From contig CM028382.1 of the NCBI GenBank assembly GCA_013146195.2, positions 116,945,023 through 117,009,022 of the forward strand: DNA of 64,000 nucleotides, written 5' to 3'. This DNA is from Codonopsis lanceolata (lineage: Eukaryota; Streptophyta; Magnoliopsida; Asterales; Campanulaceae). The notes below the pieces were generated by a model. That model made no database searches. It was not told where the DNA came from and saw only the letters and a program-made list of their open reading frames with translations. The position numbers and the translations under genes were made by a program. Positions 1 through 11,064 of the stretch are shown one piece after another; the first letter of the stretch is position 1; each line of letters starts with the position of its first letter.

Positions 1-56
1 TCAAACTGTTGTCAAGTTTTTTGATGATTTTATATTTGATGAATGCATGCCTTAGG

Positions 57-728
57 AAACATGGTGTGACTCACAAGTTGGCTACTCCATATCATCTTTA
101 GACTTCTGGCCAAGTAGAGGTTAGTAATAGACAGACAAAGACAGTCCTTGAAAAGACTGTTAGACCAAATCGAAAGGATTGGGAACCAAAACTCAAAGAT
201 GCTCTTTGGGCCTACCGAACTGCTTATAAGACCCCAATATGTATGAGTCCTTATGGAATGGTGTATGGCAAAGCATGCCATCTTCCTGTAGAAATTGAAC
301 ACAAGGCATATTGGGCCATTAAAACCCTTAATTTTGACCTAGCTTTGGCCGGCGAAGAACGACTTTATCAGTTAAATGAGTTAGAAGAGCATAGACTAAA
401 TTCATACGACAATGTTAAAATTTATAAAGAAAAGACCAAAAGATACCATGATATGGGAATTTCTAAAAAAGTGTTACGTCCAGGTTTAAAAGTGCTTCTT
501 TTTAATTCTAGACTTAGATTATTCCCAGGAAAATTAAAATCGAAATGGACTGGTCCTTTCATAATAGTACGAATTTATCCGCATGGAGCAGTTGATATTA
601 AATACCCAAAAACTGGTGAGATTTTTAAAGTAAATGGTCATTGACTCAAACCTTGTTTTGAACCCATGTCAGTAGAGAGAACAATTGAACTCATTCTTCT
701 CTCTGACACCGAGCCCCCAAAAGATTAG
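57..728 (+). pseudogene. Retrotransposon integrase, C-terminal part, with two nonsense codons
   Basis: Read in one frame, this gives the end of a Ty3/gypsy integrase core (THKLATPYH, then [10 protein letters not shown] with the last acidic residue of the DDE triad), followed by the family block [17 protein letters not shown], a linker, and the C-terminal fold with WTGPF and [15 protein letters not shown]. Integrase joins the retrotransposon cDNA to host DNA. Two in-frame stops interrupt it: TAG at 99-101, where the family has Pro-Gln, and TGA at 642-644, where an Arg codon CGA is expected before LKP. The frame then continues to a natural-looking stop at 726-728. Both nonsense codons can be explained by C-to-T changes. 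The protein is not functional. Confidence 0.9.
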
Positions 729-1079
729 GTTTGCAGTTAGGTCGAGCGAAAGACATTATAAACACGTGCGCTAGGTGGGAGGTAAACCACTTTGATGAAA
801 ATTTTATTTGCTTTTGTAGTGTAATTTAAATATGTTTTTCTCCATCTTATTTGATTATGAGCATTTAAATTAAGTGCTTTCCAGTATTGGCATAATTCAA
901 GTTTGGGGGAGAAAAGCATCATAGTGTTGTATTTATATGTTATCTAATATTTTAGTGTAGTAGTTTTGTAGAATTTTCAGAGCGCATGAAAGAAACGATC
1001 CTAACGAAATGTAACGGAAGGTCTAAAACGAAGATACCAAAGTCAGGAAACGCCTTCCCAAAGGCGAACTTTCTATGAC

Positions 1080-1175
1080 CCTTGCGGATGCAAGGCCTCA
1101 TTAAAAATAGAAAACGCGTGAACCTTGCGGACGCATGGTATACACACCTTGCGACCGCAAGGCCTTCTTTATAAG
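1080..1175 (+). promoter_or_regulatory. Three CCTTGCG-type palindromes followed by a TATA-like box (possible internal promoter)
   Basis: Three near-identical 16-bp palindromes of the form CCTTGCGGACGCAAGG sit at 1080-1095, 1123-1138 and 1147-1162. A TATAAG follows at 1170-1175, then a pyrimidine-rich leader. The same palindrome, followed by TATAAATA at 5258-5265, occurs in the LTR at 5168-5183. That layout suggests a promoter for the downstream ORF, but transcription is inferred only. Confidence 0.45.
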
Positions 1176-1581
1176 TAGAACCGAGGCGGCCCTGAGCAGA
1201 TCACAGACTTTCATAACCTTCTCACAAATTCCGACAATCTTCATCTCTCTCTCTCTCTCAACTCCAGCAAAGCTCACTCATTCCGGCCCAAACTCAAGTG
1301 CTAGCCGTTCTTTTTCAAGCTCCCATCTTCATCTCCACCCTCATCTCACTCCAAAGCATTGAAGAACTGTTGCAGCCACCATTGCCGACGTCGAAGCCTC
1401 GAGAATTCCGGCTAGACCTTCCATTGCAGTTGAAGTATAGCACAATCCAAGTATCTTTTATCCTTTTTAAAAAAAAAAATTGATCCGTCAAATTTTTGCA
1501 TGCTAGGGTGATAGGAATATTTTAATTGTTTATGTGCATGCTTTAATTGTTTTAGTTGTATTAGTTGAATTTTAATTTTTT

Positions 1582-2704
1582 TTGGAGAGTAGATATATTT
1601 TTAGTGTCCCTAAAATGACCCCTAAGCGTAGAAACATCGGACCTTCTTCGTCCTGCCCCCAAGAGGAAGAGCAAGAATATGACCCGTTTAGGTTCATATC
1701 TTTTGAGGCGTTAGAGAGTTATACTAGGAAGCTCTCTAAGAGTATAATCCCTGAAAGGGGATTTAAGGTTAAAGACTTTGCTCTCCCTCGCGCCCAAATA
1801 AGATGGACATCTCATGCGACTCCTGCGTGGCCATTATCCGTGAATTCTATGCCAACGGGATCTCCATATCCGTGAGATGCTTGACACCGCCTATTAGGGT
1901 AGGGATGTCGATTTTTCACCCTATAGCATTAACCGTTATTTTGGCACCCCTAATTTCGCGAGGGATACTGACCATTACAGTATCCATCTCGCCAATGCTG
2001 TCCCTCTCGAGGAGATTAATGCGACTATTGCAACTCTTGACACGGTTTTGACCTATCATCAAGGTCCGTCGTTCGGCCCCTGCACCATGGACGAGTCCCA
2101 TCTGATGAACACGGTCAAGGTCGTGTTCAAATTTATCTGTGCACGCCTTATGCCATCCAGCCACAAGCATAAGGTGTCTTGGCATAAGGTCGTTTTGATC
2201 TACACCCTCCTGACCGGTAGGTCTGTTGACGTTAGGTGCCTGTTCAATGCCCAGATTTAGACCCTCATTAGCGGTAGGACAAACTCGGGATTCGTTTTGC
2301 CGAGTTTGATTACAGGATTGTGTGGTGAGGCTGGAGTCGTTTGGACTCTAGATTCGAAGAGAGTTCGGGTAGTACCCTACATTACTGCGGCGCTTCTTTT
2401 TGATCACCCGCGCCAGCAACGTGGAGAGTCTTAAGGGGAGGCTCATATTGAGGAGGAGACGGATCCTTTAGAGGCTATCTCCAATAGGCAGGAGGAGATC
2501 TCGTTAGGAAACCAAATGATCAACCAGCAGTTGGCGCAAATACGCGCCGACCAAAATAATTTTTATGTTTGGATTAACCAAGTGGGGAATAATGTGCACA
2601 TAGTTTGGACTGCCACCTCGTACGATTCTCGAGTTTCGTCCTCCTTCGTTATTCCCTCCCAACTCATCATGAGTCGAAGCCTAAGTTTCTTCCTCTTTCG
2701 TTAG
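1582..2704 (+). pseudogene. Athila-type ORF in env position (plant transposon protein domain), frameshifted
   Basis: An ORF begins near 1615 (MTPKRRNIGPSSS) and continues with a segment typical of the plant 'putative transposon protein' domain found in Athila elements: ALESYTRKLSKSIIPERGF, then in a second frame VAIIREFYANG, then in a third frame DFSPYSINRYFGTPNF and a long stretch ending LLTGRSVDVRCLFNAQI. Frame changes fall near 1800-1830 and near 1905, and in-frame stops at 2258-2260 (TAG) and about 2431 (TAA). The tail is Gln/Glu-rich. The role of this ORF is not established; it sits where env-like genes are found in Athila. No signal peptide or membrane segment is visible in the surviving parts. 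Confidence 0.7.
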
Positions 2705-4951
2705 GCGGGCCAGATATGTCCTTTTGATATTTCTCCTCCATCAACCCTCTTATAGGATAATCCTCAATTTTCAGGATAAAATAAAATTTAAGTTTGAAGG
2801 GGGGGGGGGGATTCTAAGCCCAGGGCCTTTGCAGGTCCTATCCTAGGGAAGAGTGGAGTTTGGCCACATTTTTTAGGGTGAGGAACAATTTTTGCTCCTC
2901 TATCGTCTCTTCTCCTCACTCTATTTTCTTGCTTTTTATATTTTCTTATTTTAGGAGAGGTTGCCTTGACCAGAATATAAAATTTTCTTATTTTAGATAT
3001 AAAAAATATTTTAATTCAAAATTTTCATTCTCGAGTTCTGGAGTGGTCACTTCAATCGATGATGATTTAGTGCAATGAACCACATAACTTTTCCATAAAT
3101 CATTCTGGAATTTACTTGATTCTGCAAAATTCTTGATTTTCTCCAAATCTCTGTGCACTTTTATCGGTTATGATTATGGATTGATTTGAATATTTTTACA
3201 AAGTTTATACATTTCATTTTAGCAACAATTTAAGATATGCACAAGAATATGATGCATAGACATCCTGACATGATTGTTGTATTGAATTGTAACTTATGGT
3301 CAATTGCATGATAGTTAGATCCTTTGGATTTTTCTTGCTAATATATCTCAAGCATACTTTTGAACCGTGTCTGCATGTTAGTCTTGATTGCCCCTACTGC
3401 TTTTTTAGCAAATGCTTATGTGAAATACAATGATTTTAAATCTTCAATTCCACAACCTTCATGATGGATATGATATTTTATGTGTTTTACTTTCTTAAAA
3501 ACTGGCATGAGTATTTTGGCATTAAGATATGATATAGGCCATCTTTGGATCGTTTGAGCCTAAATATTTCCCGACCTTACTAAAAATATCCCTAGTGTCC
3601 CCTTTGAGTTTTATTAAAAAGAATGGAGTGTGCTAAGCACACAAATCGTACCCCCATTCGACTTCGTTTCTTTAGCCCACATTAATTTAACCCCTAAAGC
3701 TTATACACTTTAGCCTACCCTTTGAGAAAGTAGGATTGGGGTGGGAAATTGATTTTAAGGGACCATTATCAGTTAGAAAAGTTTTCTGAAGACTTCTTCT
3801 TCCCCGTCGTAATCACACTAAAAAATGATGGAAAAGAAAAAGAAAAAAAAAGGGTTCGACGAAAAATAAACGGAAGAATAAGAGTGCAAGAAGATTCAAA
3901 TGGAAGCATAACTTTCAATATAAAAATATGTTAGAAAAGTTCTGCTGAAAAATGGAACACTAGTTATTTTTAGCCTGATATATTGTACAAAACAAGTTTG
4001 GGGAAAAAGTCCTCACTTGTAGTCTTTGCAGGTTCTAGCCTAATTGGGAAATACTTCTTGTTGTTTAGAAGTAATTGGGGAAAATAGTAGTCTTGCTCTC
4101 TCACTTTGTATTTTATTCCCTTTCCATCGTATCCCCCAACATCAAGGCCTTACATTACAAGCTTAATAAAGTCATATTGATCTTCTTGCCAATGCTTGTA
4201 TTGGTTGATTCGATTGTAATACATGTAAATTGATCCCCACTTCAAATATTCATATTATTCGCAGCTCACTGTGTTAGCATAATCTTAGCTATTGCAAGTA
4301 ATTGTGGTGTGAAAGCATTGTATGTCATACATAAGAAGTCCATGAGATGAATGTATAAGTATTTGAAATCCATGGCGTTCTCTCTTTTTGTGATAGACCG
4401 AGTTTAGATAGTAGATCACATACTATGTGTTACATTTGTTTTTTATTGAAAATCCTGATTTTTAAAATGAATGTTGTGCTTAGCTAAATAAAACTGTTTA
4501 AGTTAAGAAATTTTCCATGACTGGTTAGCACATACACACGGAGAAGTTAAGACCGGTCACAGTTTGAGTATAAGTCAGTTTGTCCTATGAATAAGTCTGC
4601 GCATATGTGGTGAGCATCTTTCTGAGACAAATATGATATGCCATGCTAGTATGACTTGTGAATGAAACCAAAAAGATTTTTTTATTCATTTTGTATTTAT
4701 TGTTTTAGTGTAATTCATTTTGTATTTATTGTTTTAGTGTAATTCTTACCTGCTTTTGTATTTATTAGCTTTTGTATTTATCTGCATAGTCGAATCGCTC
4801 ATTAGAGTCTTCTTAAGTTTGTGGGTTTCTAGAAGAGTGTAAATAGTGTCACCCTCCAAAAAGATTTTTCTTAATTTTTGTAATTTTAATTGTTTTTGTA
4901 TTTATTAGTATTATTTACTTGTGGACGAGCAAAGTCTAAGTTTGAGATATT
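2705..4951 (+). other. Noncoding tail of the Athila-like element with repeated purine tracts
   Basis: No credible gene is seen. The stretch holds tracts of the type AAGTTTG(G)GGG near 2790-2811 and 3993-4005, besides one at 897-912 and a weak one just before the LTR (4938-4951). The tracts at 2790 and 3993 are both followed by a similar 'TTTGCAGGT-CTA-CCTA' block, as if a segment had been duplicated. A tandem copy of about 30 bp, built on TTTTGTATTTATTG, lies at 4683-4745. Confidence 0.6.
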
Positions 4952-6005
4952 TGATAGATGTGTTTTATACGCATCTATTAGGTACTTTTATAGCTTAGAA
5001 ATTGCAATTCCACGAGGCTTTTGGCTACTAATATGTGTTTTGGAGCTAAATTGTGAGTTTCAGGGTTTTATGTAAAATTATGGGATTTACAAGGCTTTTA
5101 TTGAAGATTTCAATAAAGGGTGCAAAGTGCAAACATTGAAAAAAAGTTTGGATTGGAATCTGAAACCCCTTGCGGACGCAAGGGTAAGAGGCCTTGCCCC
5201 CGCAAGCCTTCCAGTAGCCGCCTAACTAAATCTCCCTCCTTCCCTAAAACACTCTAGTATAAATAGAAGACATGTAGCCTAAAGCCATGGACGGTTTTCT
5301 ATACCAATTTTAGTGTGTAATACATAGCTTTAGTATTTGTAATTATAGTTTGAAGATCGATTGATGTATTCTTTCATTCCGTTGATTTGTTCATCTTAAA
5401 GGATGAACTAACCGTTCATTAATCTAGGAATTGGGAGGTAACTTGTATCGAATCTATTGCTCAATATATTTTTATTTAATCAAATCTTGTTGATCATGAT
5501 GTTTATCAATCTCTTTACTGTCTAGCTTTAACCAAATGAATGGAATCGCAAGTAGTAAAGACATAGAGGTGTGGATGGCTGCACGGTCAAATGCATATGT
5601 TGTACATTGACTTACCATTGCGATAAATTGACCTTATCAATGCACGAGAGTGATAAGTTAGGGTCAGATTCATATATATGATACTAAGGGACAGATAGGA
5701 ATTTCATACATTCTTGTTCTTAGGGTATAGATTGGATTAATTATTTATGATGGAGACTAAATTATAATTTGACAATCTATATCAATCTTTAGTGAACGAA
5801 CCCAAGATTTTGATTGATACTTTAATTAAAAGAGCGATAGAGTAGATACAAGTGAATCCATGTTCCTAGAGTTTCCTCCACCATAAAATCTTCATATATG
5901 TAATTGCTGCTTAGACTATAAATTAGATTTCCTGTTTTCGTAGAATAAATTAGATTAAATAAATTAAAAAACCCCCTTGCAAGGTATAAATTTAAGACAC
6001 AATCA
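4952..6005 (+). repeat. 3' LTR of the Athila-like element
   Basis: 1054 bp, starting TGATAGATGTG and ending GACACAATCA. It aligns along most of its length with the solo LTR at 37035-38221, for example the block around 'TCTAGGAATT', 'CTTGTTGATCATG' and 'GCACGAGAGTGATAAG'. A TATAAATA at 5258-5265 is the likely promoter. The CCTTGCGGACGCAAGG palindrome lies at 5168-5183, with a related one just after it. Confidence 0.88.
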
Positions 6006-6056
6006 AAAGGCAAGTTTTATTCCCAGGAAAATTTAATTTTTATCTGTATACATTAC

Positions 6057-7128
6057 CGTCTTGGCTAAGGTAGCTGGTTTAAGCAAATGGATAACATCTG
6101 GAAAGTCACTTAATCCCACAAGTTGACTAGATAACCAATAAAAAAGATCCTTACGCCCTTTTGCACCAACTTTAGCATCAATTAAAACATTACTAATGTA
6201 GGGTACCTAAAACACGAACACATATAGTTAATGAAGGTTATATACCATAAGTTCGTTGTCTACAAGGAACCATGAGTTACCTCGTGCGAACTTGAACCTT
6301 AAGCGAAGTGGAAGACTTTCTACTTGAGCTACGATATTTGTATGTCACGATCAATAATCCTAGAAGTCTCTCTCATCTCTAGTTCACACCGCAAATCCAA
6401 GCCTTTCAATGGTTAGGTTAGATGAAGTATTTAGTGAGGTAGAATATAGTAGAGAGAGGGAAAGATCGGCCAACAAGAAGACGTATTCTTCTTGTTGTAG
6501 GTATGTAATACAATTAAGAGATTTTATCCATTTATTTGTTCTATTTATATTATTGTACAAGAAACCTTATTTCTTGTAAGGTTAAGTTACGTCAATCCCA
6601 AACCTCTTCAGATTAGGAAACTAAATTAACCTATAATAATATAATTATGGTTCATGTGAGCGGAAGTAAATAATAGGGCCCCAAGTCCCAATTGCTAACA
6701 GTTAAGATATTAAACAATAGGAAAAAATTACACCTAGTTAATTACAAAGTTACAAGAAGACAAACACTAACCATCTTATCAAGCTAAACAACAGCCAGCC
6801 AAGAAGCTAAAATAGACAAGATGCACTCTCTCCTGTGTTTTTTATTGTCGCCAAGACATTTCAAAACATCTGACAAAATGCCCTGCAAGATATCAAATGT
6901 TAAGAATTCAACTGATATATGTTTGGGTGTGTACACAGATGACAAATGGAAGGACAATGAAAATGAGTGAAGATGAACTCATCTAGATAAGAACACAACT
7001 AACCTTGCTCGACATCTCAACTGTAAACCCCATTGCAGATACAACACCACTTATGGGTGACAAAGTGGCCATAATAAGATTCTTGTTGCTGTCATATAGC
7101 CAGGCTCTAAGAGCCCCAAATAATTCCA
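6057..7128 (-). pseudogene. MOR1: MOR1/GEM1 (XMAP215 family) pseudogene, three exons of a TOG domain
   Basis: Three exons on the minus strand match the plant microtubule-associated protein MOR1. Exon A, 7004-7128, reads ELFGALRAWLYDSNKNLIMA... to EMSSK. Exon B, 6772-6882, reads GILSDVLKCLGDNKKH... to LDKM. Exon C, 6057-6206, reads VPYISNVLIDAKVG... to LLKPATLAKT. All have GT-AG borders and compatible phases, so this is a genomic copy and not a processed one. MOR1 binds tubulin through TOG domains and promotes microtubule growth; this part is probably TOG4. Exon B has an in-frame TAG (WLAVV*LDKM), where the family has His. The rest of the roughly 2000-residue protein is missing. The Athila-like LTR ends only 51 bp past exon C, in what would be the next intron. 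Confidence 0.88.
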
Positions 7129-8743
7129 CTGACAATCAATACTTTAACATGCAACACATGTATATACCAGTCCTTCTCTGGTTCTCTCTGTCGAATCTTC
7201 GGTATGGAGGATTTGCAGAGACACATATCTAAAAAGGGAAGGAAGGCTTGAATCGAAGTATGAGAGTGATGAACTATTGGACTAGATGAGAGAGAGAGAG
7301 ATGGAAACCGACCGCTTAGGTTGGATTGATAGAAGATGAAGTGATGCGGTAGGTTTTTTTTAATGATTATATATATAGTTATATACGTATATATGCTATA
7401 AATGGACCAGGTCGGACACAACATACATTAAAAAGGTAAGGGCTCAATCTTGCCCGAGGGCATACCTAACTTTAAAGCCCAGAACTGTTGAAAACTTTGC
7501 GGGCATGTGTATTGCGGGCCTTATGGGTTGATGGGCGGGTTTGCTCACCCCTATTTGGCGGTGAAGATGACATCCTCAATATGTAATTCTCTCTCTCTCT
7601 CTCTTTCCAAGGTCTTCGAATTGGGGCCAATAAGGAGATGTGGATGTGTATTGAAGACATCCCAACGCAGAGCTTTGCAACTGCAATGCTGTCGTTGGCA
7701 ATGAAGAGACCGAGAGAGGTGAGATCTTCCAAGTGTTCAGCAATTGGACCCTATATTTACAATATTATTAAAAAAAAATTAGTATTGAGAAATGGCAAAA
7801 TAAATATTTGATATAACTTAAAGGTTAAATCTAACGTTCATCTAAAAAATGGACTTGCTTGCTGTCTAACTAGTGTACAATAACAAGAATGAAAATTTTA
7901 AATTTATGGTGACTGCATTGTAAGTTTTTAAAAAGTTCGGTGACCCAAATAGGGATTTTGCCTATCTTTTGGCTTGCAAATCTAATAAAGTGAAACAGGT
8001 AACTCGAACCCCCTTGAGAATCGAGAGTTCTTAGGGGAAAACCAAACACCTTTTGCCCTTGAGATTTCATTACCACAAAATTCACCTTCTGCGTCTCTTA
8101 ATTTTATTCTGACCATACTATTTTTACAAAACAAAACCGACTTGAGATGGGCGCAATCATCCTTTCAGCCTACCTTTTTCCGGTCACCGGTTACGAAACC
8201 GACAGTTGTAGGCGAGTAGGAAATGGATCCTTGCCCAAAACGACAAACTTGTTTTTTATCCTTTTGCGTAAAACTAACTCCATTGCATGACTTCTATGGA
8301 TCCGAGTCCGACCTTTGTGGCGCCTAATTCTTCTTTCTCCCCAATCCGCCCCTTCCCCCATGACCTCGAACGTTGTGCTTTCATTTTAGTAACGGAAATA
8401 AATTAACCACTAGGGAATCACTGGTGAATTTACTAAAATACCCAATTAGGCATGGAGACCATCAATTTTACTATTGAATACAAATATAGAAAAATTTAAT
8501 ACCATGTGCTTTATAAGGCGTCATATTTTGGAAATAATCAAGTGTATATTGTATGTATTTCAAAATTTCTTATCAATTAAATTCAATAACAACAAAGACA
8601 TGGTTAGGTATCTTCTAGATTAATTGATGAAATGCAGTTAATGTTGAAGCGACAAAAAATGTACAACTCTTGTAAATGTTTTATTGTATTTCTCACAAAT
8701 TTGTACGTTGTTTTATATTAATTTTAAGTGTTGGAGAAATCTT
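7129..8743. other. Intergenic stretch, no supported gene
   Basis: Contains a GA tract near 7283-7300 and a CT tract near 7588-7604, with short ORFs I cannot assign. A 53-bp block at 7799-7851 recurs with about 88% identity at 20711-20763, inside another element, so it belongs to a dispersed repeat. Nothing else is recognised. Confidence 0.5.
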
Positions 8744-8881
8744 TAGTTATTTTATAATGTGATAGGCAAGGATAAGTACGGAGTATCTATTTTATTTATT
8801 AAGAGATAAGAGTAAGTTTAATTTCTTTATGTGTCTCTACCACGTGACTTTTCTTATATCTATTTCTTCTTATGGGTAAAC
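8744..8881 (+). repeat. Direct repeat copy 1 (keeps an empty MITE site)
   Basis: This 138-bp block (GTGATAGGCAAGGATAAG ... CTTCTTATGGGTAAAC) returns at 9705-10084, where the same sequence is split by a Stowaway MITE. Here the site near 8854-8860 reads TTCTTATATCT with no insert. A 7-bp insertion gives TACGGAGTA at 8777-8785, which copy 2 lacks. Confidence 0.8.
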
Positions 8882-9675
8882 ATAATGAAAGTTATTAAAA
8901 TCAAAATAATTTATAAAACAAAAAAAATATTAACTGTAAAAATAATTTCGTTATTTTTATTTTAGCTTATTTTTTTCTCAAAAATTTATTTATTCATAAA
9001 ATACAAATATAATCAAATAAAAGTAATTATTCAAAAGGAAGAACTTATTTGAGTTCATATTCTATTTGAAAGGCGGAAAAAATTTAAGTTTGTTCGAAAA
9101 CATTCATTATACAGAGTTTTGAATAGTATAAAGTGTTTGGGTTGTCAGACCTTGAATTGACACTTAAAATTAGTGTTTAAGTAATGCTATTGAGAAATAT
9201 TGACCATTTTGTAGGATTGTGCAATGGAACAAGACTAATCATCATAAATCTTGGGGATCACATTGTTGAAACACAATTTTTTAAAGGAAGCAATGTTGGA
9301 GAAAATATTTTTATCCCAAGATTGTCATTAACTTATCTAATGTAAGATTGTCTTTCAAGTTCTAGAGAAGATAATTTACATTGTCGATATCTTATTCAAT
9401 GACAATTAACAAGTTTCAAAATCAATAATTTCACGCATTTCTCTTTAAAAAAAAACAAGTATTTAGCCATAGACAGTTATATGTTGTAGTTTCTAGTGTA
9501 ACAAATTATTTTGGTTTGTAGATATTGATATGCAGTGAATATGAAAAACCAATTAATAAGACATCAAATGTTGTGTATAAGAATTTTTTTTAGAATCTAT
9601 AATAATTAATGATATTCTTATGTATAATTGTTAATAAATTGATCCTCCTTATTTTGTTTATGTATAATTTTATTA
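8882..9675. other. AT-rich spacer between the two direct repeats
   Basis: No gene is seen. If the hairpin plus CTAG at 9676-9707 is a Helitron terminus, this spacer could be the body of a short non-autonomous Helitron, but no clear 5' TC end was found. Confidence 0.35.
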
Positions 9676-9707
9676 ACGTGCGTTTAACACACGTGTTAAA
9701 AAACTAG
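9676..9707 (+). mobile_element. Possible Helitron 3' terminus
   Basis: A hairpin (ACGTGCG, loop TTTAA, CACACGT; one G-T type mismatch) at 9676-9694 is followed about 9 bp later by CTAG and then T. Helitrons end in a short hairpin followed by CTRR and insert before T. The second direct-repeat copy begins at the same point. No 5' end or Rep/helicase gene is visible. Confidence 0.4.
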
Positions 9708-10084
9708 TTCTTTTATGATGTGATAGGCAAGGATAAGTATCTATTTTATTTATTAAGAGATAAGAGTAAGTTTAATTTCTTTATGTGTCTCTTCCACGTG
9801 ACTTTTCTTATCCCTAAATTATCGTCCTTCTTTCCTTTTTTGTCCGTCCCAAAATAATTATCCACTTTAAAACTTACCTTTTTAGAACATCACTTTTACC
9901 ACTTTATCTCTACTTTTTCACCTTATTTTAATTATGGGCCACATACGCATGGGCTTTAAAGGAAACTACATATTAAACCAATATAAATAATCAAGTTAAT
10001 TGTTTTTTCTTAATCTGTGCGCCGGGTCAACCAGGACAATAATTTAGGGACGGAGGGAGTATATATTTCTTCTTATGGGTAAAC
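9705..10084 (+). repeat. Direct repeat copy 2, interrupted by a Stowaway MITE
   Basis: Matches 8744-8881 on both sides of the MITE at 9811-10059. The two flanks rejoin exactly at the TA target, so copy 1 serves as the empty site. Confidence 0.8.
9811..10059. mobile_element. Stowaway (Tc1/mariner-type) MITE, 5' end lost
   Basis: The right end reads GGACGGAGGGAG followed by TA, the inverse of the Stowaway consensus CTCCCTCCGTCC. The left end starts directly at TCCCTAAATTATCGTCC after TA, so about 11 nt of the terminus and target are missing. Related copies, both interrupted, are at 10840-12431 and 33713-38709. Confidence 0.85.
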
Positions 10085-11064
10085 ACACCTAATTAACATG
10101 GAGAACATAAAATCATAAATACCCGTTATTAAAAAAAGATTTTATTTTTTCTAAAATAATAAAAGTAAATAAATATTCATTTGTCCAAAAAATATTATCT
10201 TTTTTTTTGTTGGAACTTCAACTTAAGAAAACATTAAATCATTACTTAAATGGTTTTTTAAAATGCAACATTGACATATAGTTTTTATTTGTTACAAAAT
10301 CATAAGACACGTAATTCATAAGATGTTAAAATTACAACGAATTATGTGTTTTAAGATTTAAAAAAATTAAAAAAAATAAACAGCAATTTTGTATTTAAAA
10401 ACACTTCATTTGATTTAAAAAATCAAATAGAATAATAATTTAAAGACGGAAATAGTAGTTATTATGTCCTAGGTGTAATAAAATTTCAATGATTGATGCA
10501 ATGGTAATAATACTATCAATACCATTTTTATTATTTTAAAGATACCTAAATTTTATTAATCTTTTCGTCAATATTTAATCAAGTTGACGTAGAGAAGTTA
10601 ATTTTTTTTGAAAATTAATGGAACATTTAATAATAAAAACATTTTAAATTTTAAATTTTATACATAGATGTCCGCGTGTGCCTTAGATTGCATGTCTCAC
10701 ACTATTGTTCTGGTGCCTTCATTTTATGAGACCCTATTTTACATTTTTCGTTTGAACGATAGTATTCATTACTTTGATTATAAAAATTTTTTTCATGGAG
10801 ATTTTAAAATTTGATCGCATAAAAATGGAATGAATTATACTTCCTAATTTTTTTTTTGTCAGTTTTAAAATAATTATTTTTTTAAAAAAACTTTTTTTTT
10901 TAAAAAATACTTTTAACAATTCACTCTTATTTCTATCTATTTTAATTATGGTCATATGATCAAGGGGATAAGAGAAACTACATATTTTATAAATATTTGT
11001 AATATAGTCAATTATTTTTTCTTAAACGTTCGAGTGAGTCAAAGATAATGATAATTTAAAAGAG

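Larger units (their letters stand above)
1..6005 (+). mobile_element. Athila-like Ty3/gypsy retrotransposon, 3' part (5' end outside the window)
   Basis: The segment runs, in the + direction, from the end of the integrase, through a second degenerate ORF in the position where Athila elements carry an env-like ORF, a long noncoding tail, and a terminal LTR that starts TGAT and ends ATCA. The order pol, extra ORF, purine tract, LTR fits the Athila group. All reading frames are broken, so this copy is dead. The 5' LTR, gag, protease and reverse transcriptase lie upstream of the window, so the upstream target-site duplication cannot be checked. A solo LTR of the same family is present at 37035-38221. 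Confidence 0.85.

Noticed and set aside
7107..7424. 105-residue minus-strand ORF overlapping the first MOR1 exon
   Set aside because: It is in a different frame from the MOR1 exon and crosses its splice acceptor; no independent support.
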